From DUML01 sp050949905 (GTDB lineage Bacteria > Bacillota > Desulfitobacteriia > Desulfitobacteriales > Syntrophobotulaceae), in contig JBMNGP010000006.1 of NCBI GenBank assembly GCA_050949905.1, forward strand, positions 62,001 to 126,000: DNA of 64,000 nt. The letters are read 5' to 3'. The translations under genes were made by a program, and so were the position numbers. Position 1 is the stretch's first letter. Each line of letters begins with the position of its first letter. This document shows, piece by piece, positions 60,497 through 64,000 of the stretch. The notes under the pieces are model-generated. The model was not told the origin of the DNA, did not search any database, and saw only the letters and a list, made by a program, of their open reading frames with translations.

Positions 60497-62188
60497 CTAG
60501 CCTCCCATGATCATCTGATCTAAACGAGCCCCGGCAGGTACCATCGGTAAGACATCTTCATTCTCCGGAATACAAACTTCTACAAACCTTGGCCCCTCAG
60601 CATTAATCGCTTTTTGTAATACTTCAGTTAAGTCTTCTTTTTTATCCAATCTAACAGCAGGCACTCCCATTGCTTCGGAGATCTTCACAAAGTCGGCTTT
60701 AGTCTTGAGGCAGGAGTGAGCATAATGCTGATTATAAAAATTCCTCTGCCACTGGGCAACCATTCCTAGAACTTGATTATTCAGAACAATAACCTTAACA
60801 GGCAAATTTAAATCAGCTATAGTCATTAATTCCTGACAATTCATCATGAAACCGCCATCTCCGCAAATACAAATAACTTTTTTGTCAGGTTCTCCCACTT
60901 GAGCGCCTAATGCCGCCGGCACGCCGTAGCCCATTGTTCCTAGTCCGCCTGAAGTTAGAAAACATCGCGGCTGCTTAAAATTATAATACTGAGCAGTCCA
61001 CATCTGGTGCTGCCCGACATCAGTAACAATTATAGCCTGGCCTTGAGTTATTTCACTTATGGCTTCAATAACCATCTGTGGTAAGATCTGCTCCGAATCA
61101 TTGTTATAGACCAAGGGTTTTTCTTTTTTCCAGGTGTTCATTTGTTTCTGCCAGGGCGCAACTTGCTCCTGCCATTCCAAGCAAGAACGTTCTTTTACTC
61201 TTTCCAGCAGTTTTGCTAAGGACCATTTTAGATTACCTATTACCTTAATATCCGCACGGACATTTTTATTTACTTCTGCAGGGTCAATATCAAAATGGAC
61301 GATTTTGGCTTTGGCAGCAAAGTCTCTCAAAAGGCCGGTAACCCGATCATCGAAACGAACGCCAATTCCCACCAGCAAATCCGTTTCCGTGGTGCCAATA
61401 TTTCCAGCGTAAGTCCCATGCATCCCTATCATGCCATAATTATGAGGGTCATCATCGGCAATAGATCCTAACCCCATCAGGCTGGTAACAGTCGGAATAC
61501 CGGTATATGATACTATCTGCCGCATTAATTCCGAGGTATCGGAGAGAGTAACACCTCCCCCTACGAAAAAGAGTGGTCTCCGAGCCTGACACAACTCCTC
61601 ATAAACTGCATTAATAGAATCAATATCCCCTGCATAGACAGGGTTATATCCCCTCAGTATGATTTCTTGAGGATAGGCAAAATCAATTTCAGCAGCAAAG
61701 ACGTCCTTGGCAATATCCACCAGTACCGGCCCCGGTCGGCCAGATCGGGCTATATAGAAAGCTTCTTTCATAACCTGAGGCAATTCTCTGACATCCTTAA
61801 CCAAATAATTATGCTTGGTAATAGGTGTAGTAATACCTCTAATATCAGCTTCCTGAAAAGAGTCCCTGCCAATTAAAGAAACCGCTACTTGGCCGGTAAT
61901 AGCAACAACGGGGCTGGAGTCCATATAGGCAGTTGCGATACCGGTAATCAAATTGGTAGCACCTGGCCCGGAAGTAGCTATGCAAACTCCGACCTTCCCC
62001 GTAGCCCTGGCATAACCGTCGGCAGCATGAATAGCTCCCTGTTCATGTCGAGGCAAAATATGAGGGTATTCAGCTAAAAATAAAGCATCATATAAGGTTA
62101 AGACGGCTCCACCCGGATAACCAAATACGACTTCAACATTTTCTTGTCTAAGGCATTCTATTACAGCTTGGGCGCCGGTCATTTTCAT
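60497..62188 (-). CDS. ilvB: Acetolactate synthase catalytic subunit
   Basis: The 563-residue ThDP enzyme condenses pyruvate to acetolactate, the first step to valine and leucine (and isoleucine with ketobutyrate). GYPGGAVLTLYDALF and PRHEQGAIHAADGYARATGK include the catalytic Glu. ICGDGGFMMNCQELMTIADLNLPVKVIVLNN is the ThDP-Mg motif. The FAD-binding middle region DLLVGIGVRFDDRVTG is present. No T-box or attenuator is seen in the 99 bases upstream. Confidence 0.97.
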   Translation of the reverse strand: MKMTGAQAVIECLRQENVEVVFGYPGGAVLTLYDALFLAEYPHILPRHEQGAIHAADGYARATGKVGVCIATSGPGATNLITGIATAYMDSSPVVAITGQVAVSLIGRDSFQEADIRGITTPITKHNYLVKDVRELPQVMKEAFYIARSGRPGPVLVDIAKDVFAAEIDFAYPQEIILRGYNPVYAGDIDSINAVYEELCQARRPLFFVGGGVTLSDTSELMRQIVSYTGIPTVTSLMGLGSIADDDPHNYGMIGMHGTYAGNIGTTETDLLVGIGVRFDDRVTGLLRDFAAKAKIVHFDIDPAEVNKNVRADIKVIGNLKWSLAKLLERVKERSCLEWQEQVAPWQKQMNTWKKEKPLVYNNDSEQILPQMVIEAISEITQGQAIIVTDVGQHQMWTAQYYNFKQPRCFLTSGGLGTMGYGVPAALGAQVGEPDKKVICICGDGGFMMNCQELMTIADLNLPVKVIVLNNQVLGMVAQWQRNFYNQHYAHSCLKTKADFVKISEAMGVPAVRLDKKEDLTEVLQKAINAEGPRFVEVCIPENEDVLPMVPAGARLDQMIMGG

Positions 62189-62287
62189 TAATTGTCTCCT
62201 CTCCTTTCTCTAAGTATTATAGTACAGATGAGAAATAAATGCACTATATTAATAATACTATTTTATAATTATATGATATTTTATTTG

Positions 62288-63019
62288 TCAAATCACTATG
62301 GTTTTATTAATCTCAGCTAAATGGATGCGGCCTTGATAATATTGGGCAGCTTCCTCAGACATTCTACTAATCACACCCAGATGCGGAAAATGAGTCAAGA
62401 GAAGTTCTTTAGCTCCGGCCGCTTGAGCTAACTCCGCGGTTTCCTTGCTGGTCATATGGCCGGGAAACATTCCTTCTTCGTGGGCAAAAAGGCTCGTTTC
62501 ACAGACTAAAAGATCTGCGCCTTGACAAAAGTCTGTAATTTGGGAGCGGGGCCCCAAATCACCGGTATAGACCAATACTTTATCCTGATAGGCGAACCTC
62601 ATGGCTAGATTATATTCTTCATGAACCGTTTGCCGAAAAGTAACATTTAAATCACCAATACTTACAGTTAGGTCGGGATGAATTTCTTTGCCAACAGTAT
62701 ATTCCCTAAAGCTTAATTCCGAGAATCTTGGGGAATCCTTATGCCCATAAACCGGCAAAGGTTCACTCCTTTTCTTAAATACATAAGCAAATTTACTGGC
62801 ATACAATAAACAACCTAAATCAGCGATATGATCATAATGATAGTGAGAAATAAAAACAGCCGTTAAATCTTCCGGACGGATAATTTTTAATAAATTGGTT
62901 AAGACTCCGCTTCCACAATCCAAGAGAATTTTATGTTTATCGGTTTCCAACAAATAACCGGCAGTAGCTTCCCCAGGCTCGGGATAAGCCCCCCAGCGCC
63001 CTAAAACAGTAATCTTCAT
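62288..63019 (-). CDS. MBL-fold metallo-hydrolase (RNase Z-like group)
   Basis: The 243-residue protein has SHYHYDHIADLGCLLYA as HxHxDH motif and LVCETSLF with the metal Asp-type site. LLTHFPHLGVISRMSEEAA gives the last His ligands. It lacks the flexible arm of tRNase Z, and belongs to the YhfI-like group of unclear substrate. It is followed by ilvB at a 99-base gap and stands downstream of secF. Confidence 0.9.
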   Translation of the reverse strand: MKITVLGRWGAYPEPGEATAGYLLETDKHKILLDCGSGVLTNLLKIIRPEDLTAVFISHYHYDHIADLGCLLYASKFAYVFKKRSEPLPVYGHKDSPRFSELSFREYTVGKEIHPDLTVSIGDLNVTFRQTVHEEYNLAMRFAYQDKVLVYTGDLGPRSQITDFCQGADLLVCETSLFAHEEGMFPGHMTSKETAELAQAAGAKELLLTHFPHLGVISRMSEEAAQYYQGRIHLAEINKTIVI

Positions 63020-63059
63020 CTCAAGCCATCCTTTCTTAATATGTAGGTAAACAAAGAAC

Positions 63060-63074
63060 CTCGGAAAATCCGAG
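63060..63074 (-). terminator. Weak hairpin after secF
   Basis: CTCGGA and TCCGAG (63060-63074) form a six-base stem with a three-base loop. The T-run is poor. Confidence 0.4.
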
Positions 63075-63162
63075 ATCCCTTGTCTTTATTATAAGCATAA
63101 TCTTCTGTCTAAATTCCCCTGGCAATAAAATTAAGGCAGAGAATTATTATCGTTATATACCC

Positions 63163-64000
63163 TTAGGCTTCCACAGTTTTATTTTTCCGACCTGCTCCGC
63201 CAAAGCGGTTTCTTAACTCTATGACAAGCTGGCTGGCAATAAAGATGGAAGAATAGGCACCACTAAATACTCCGATAATCATTGCTAATGAGAAAATCCT
63301 GGTGCTATCTCCACCTAAAAGGAAAATTGCAAGAAGAGCAATTAAGACAGTAACTGAGGTCTTAATCGAACGACCCATTGTCTGCCAAACTGATTTGTCA
63401 ACCATTTCTTCAAAGCTGTCTCGCTTCTTCAGCCTCTTTTCATTTTCCCGAATGCGGTCAAATATTACGACTGTATCATTTATAGAGTAACCAAAGATTG
63501 TAAGAATAGCTGCAATAAAAGCGGCATCGATTTCCCATTGGAAAATGGAAAATATCCCCAAAGTAACAAAGATATCATGGAGAAGGGCAACTACTCCGGA
63601 AAAAGCAAAAATAAAACGGAAACGGAAAGCAATGTAAAGCAAAATGAGAATTGAAGCAACGACTAATGCTTTGACGGCTCCGCTCTGGAGTTCGGCTCCG
63701 ATGGCTGGCCCAACCTTATCTTCCTTAAGATTATTCCTGTCAAATTCCCCTGCTTCTGTTTCCAGAGCTGAAAGAAGTGCATCTCGTTTTTCATCATCCA
63801 GTACATCCGTCCTGATTAGGACTTCAGTATTGCCTTCGGACAATTGAACCTGACCGGAAAGACCGACCGAATCCAAGGCTTTGGAAACTTGGGACTGGGA
63901 TACCGGTTGATTAAACGTTATATCAAACATCGAGCCGCCTTTAAAGTCAATACCCAGATTCAAACCTTGTACAAAAAGAGAAATGATCCCAGGAATCAAA
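63163..64000 (-). CDS. secF: Protein translocase subunit SecF, 5' end outside the window
   Basis: The C-terminal 278 residues are seen: GLNLGIDFKGGSMFDITF is the first-loop RND signature and GPAIGAELQSGAVKALVVASILILLYIAFRF the second span. ILTIFGYSINDTVVIFDRIRENEK is the central SecD/F motif, with IKTSVTVLIALLAIFLLGG next. SecDF uses the ion gradient to help protein export. The ATG at 63999 is most likely internal, because the first membrane span is missing before it. secD would be expected beyond the right edge. Confidence 0.95.
   Translation of the reverse strand, partial: LIPGIISLFVQGLNLGIDFKGGSMFDITFNQPVSQSQVSKALDSVGLSGQVQLSEGNTEVLIRTDVLDDEKRDALLSALETEAGEFDRNNLKEDKVGPAIGAELQSGAVKALVVASILILLYIAFRFRFIFAFSGVVALLHDIFVTLGIFSIFQWEIDAAFIAAILTIFGYSINDTVVIFDRIRENEKRLKKRDSFEEMVDKSVWQTMGRSIKTSVTVLIALLAIFLLGGDSTRIFSLAMIIGVFSGAYSSIFIASQLVIELRNRFGGAGRKNKTVEA

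Noticed and set aside
1..64000. CRISPR array or multi-gene defence island
   Set aside because: No regularly spaced repeats were seen, and no cas, restriction or Abi genes apart from the lone DUF4062 gene.

Overview
The window looks like chromosome of an anaerobic, endospore-forming, low-to-mid GC Firmicute of the Clostridia, most likely of the Peptococcaceae/Desulfitobacteriaceae type. This is an inference from gene content; no rRNA or species marker is present. The supporting genes are spo0A, a very short spoVM, a PdaB-like deacetylase, a SpoVB-like flippase, an Ech-type [NiFe] hydrogenase with hypABCDE, hemZ, and flagellar ylqGH-like genes. Nearly all genes lie on the minus strand. Strong AGGAGG-type ribosome binding sites allowed several starts to be moved inward from the longest open frame.

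Left end, 1 to about 5.0 kb, is accessory DNA. It holds the 3' part of an ISNCY/IS1202-like element, a 26-residue hydrophobic peptide frame followed by a hairpin-rich non-coding stretch, a DUF4062 protein with a coiled coil and winged-helix-like tail behind a palindrome, and a complete IS30-family element. A tRNA-Trp with a perfect consensus promoter begins the housekeeping chromosome.

5.2 to 17.3 kb: a nitroreductase, a D-amino-acid transaminase and an LtaS-like phosphoglycerol transferase precede two hydrogenase units. The first runs echA-B-C-D-E-F-hypA-hypB and ends at a terminator. The second runs hypC-D-E and overlaps the LtaS-like gene. Together they encode a ferredoxin-linked, ion-pumping membrane hydrogenase and most of its Ni-Fe cofactor assembly. 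hypF is not in the window.

17.3 to 39 kb: an aminotransferase, an EF-G-like GTPase, a SpoVB-like protein, surE, a YpmA-like gene, folE, two TPR proteins, a PLD-fold lipoprotein with degenerate active sites, panB, an FtsA-like protein with repeated VNG motifs, pfkA, a DnaA-like ATPase lacking the DNA-binding signature, glnA, a sporulation-type polysaccharide deacetylase, a YitT protein and tRNA-Arg.

39 to 64 kb: a thymidylate kinase with an altered P-loop, spo0A with a Spo0A box, a ferredoxin, spoVM, pssA, a DinG-type helicase, ylqG/ylqH-like genes, a CsoR-type repressor with trxA under one promoter and operator, then aspS, hisS, hemZ, an MBL hydrolase, dtd, relA, recJ, lapA, ilvN, ilvB, a second MBL hydrolase and the 3' part of secF.

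No CRISPR array, prophage or multi-gene defence island was found. The most unusual items are the DUF4062 region between two insertion sequences, the small-peptide/hairpin locus, the DnaA-like and FtsA-like proteins, the CsoR-thioredoxin unit and the overlooked spoVM.
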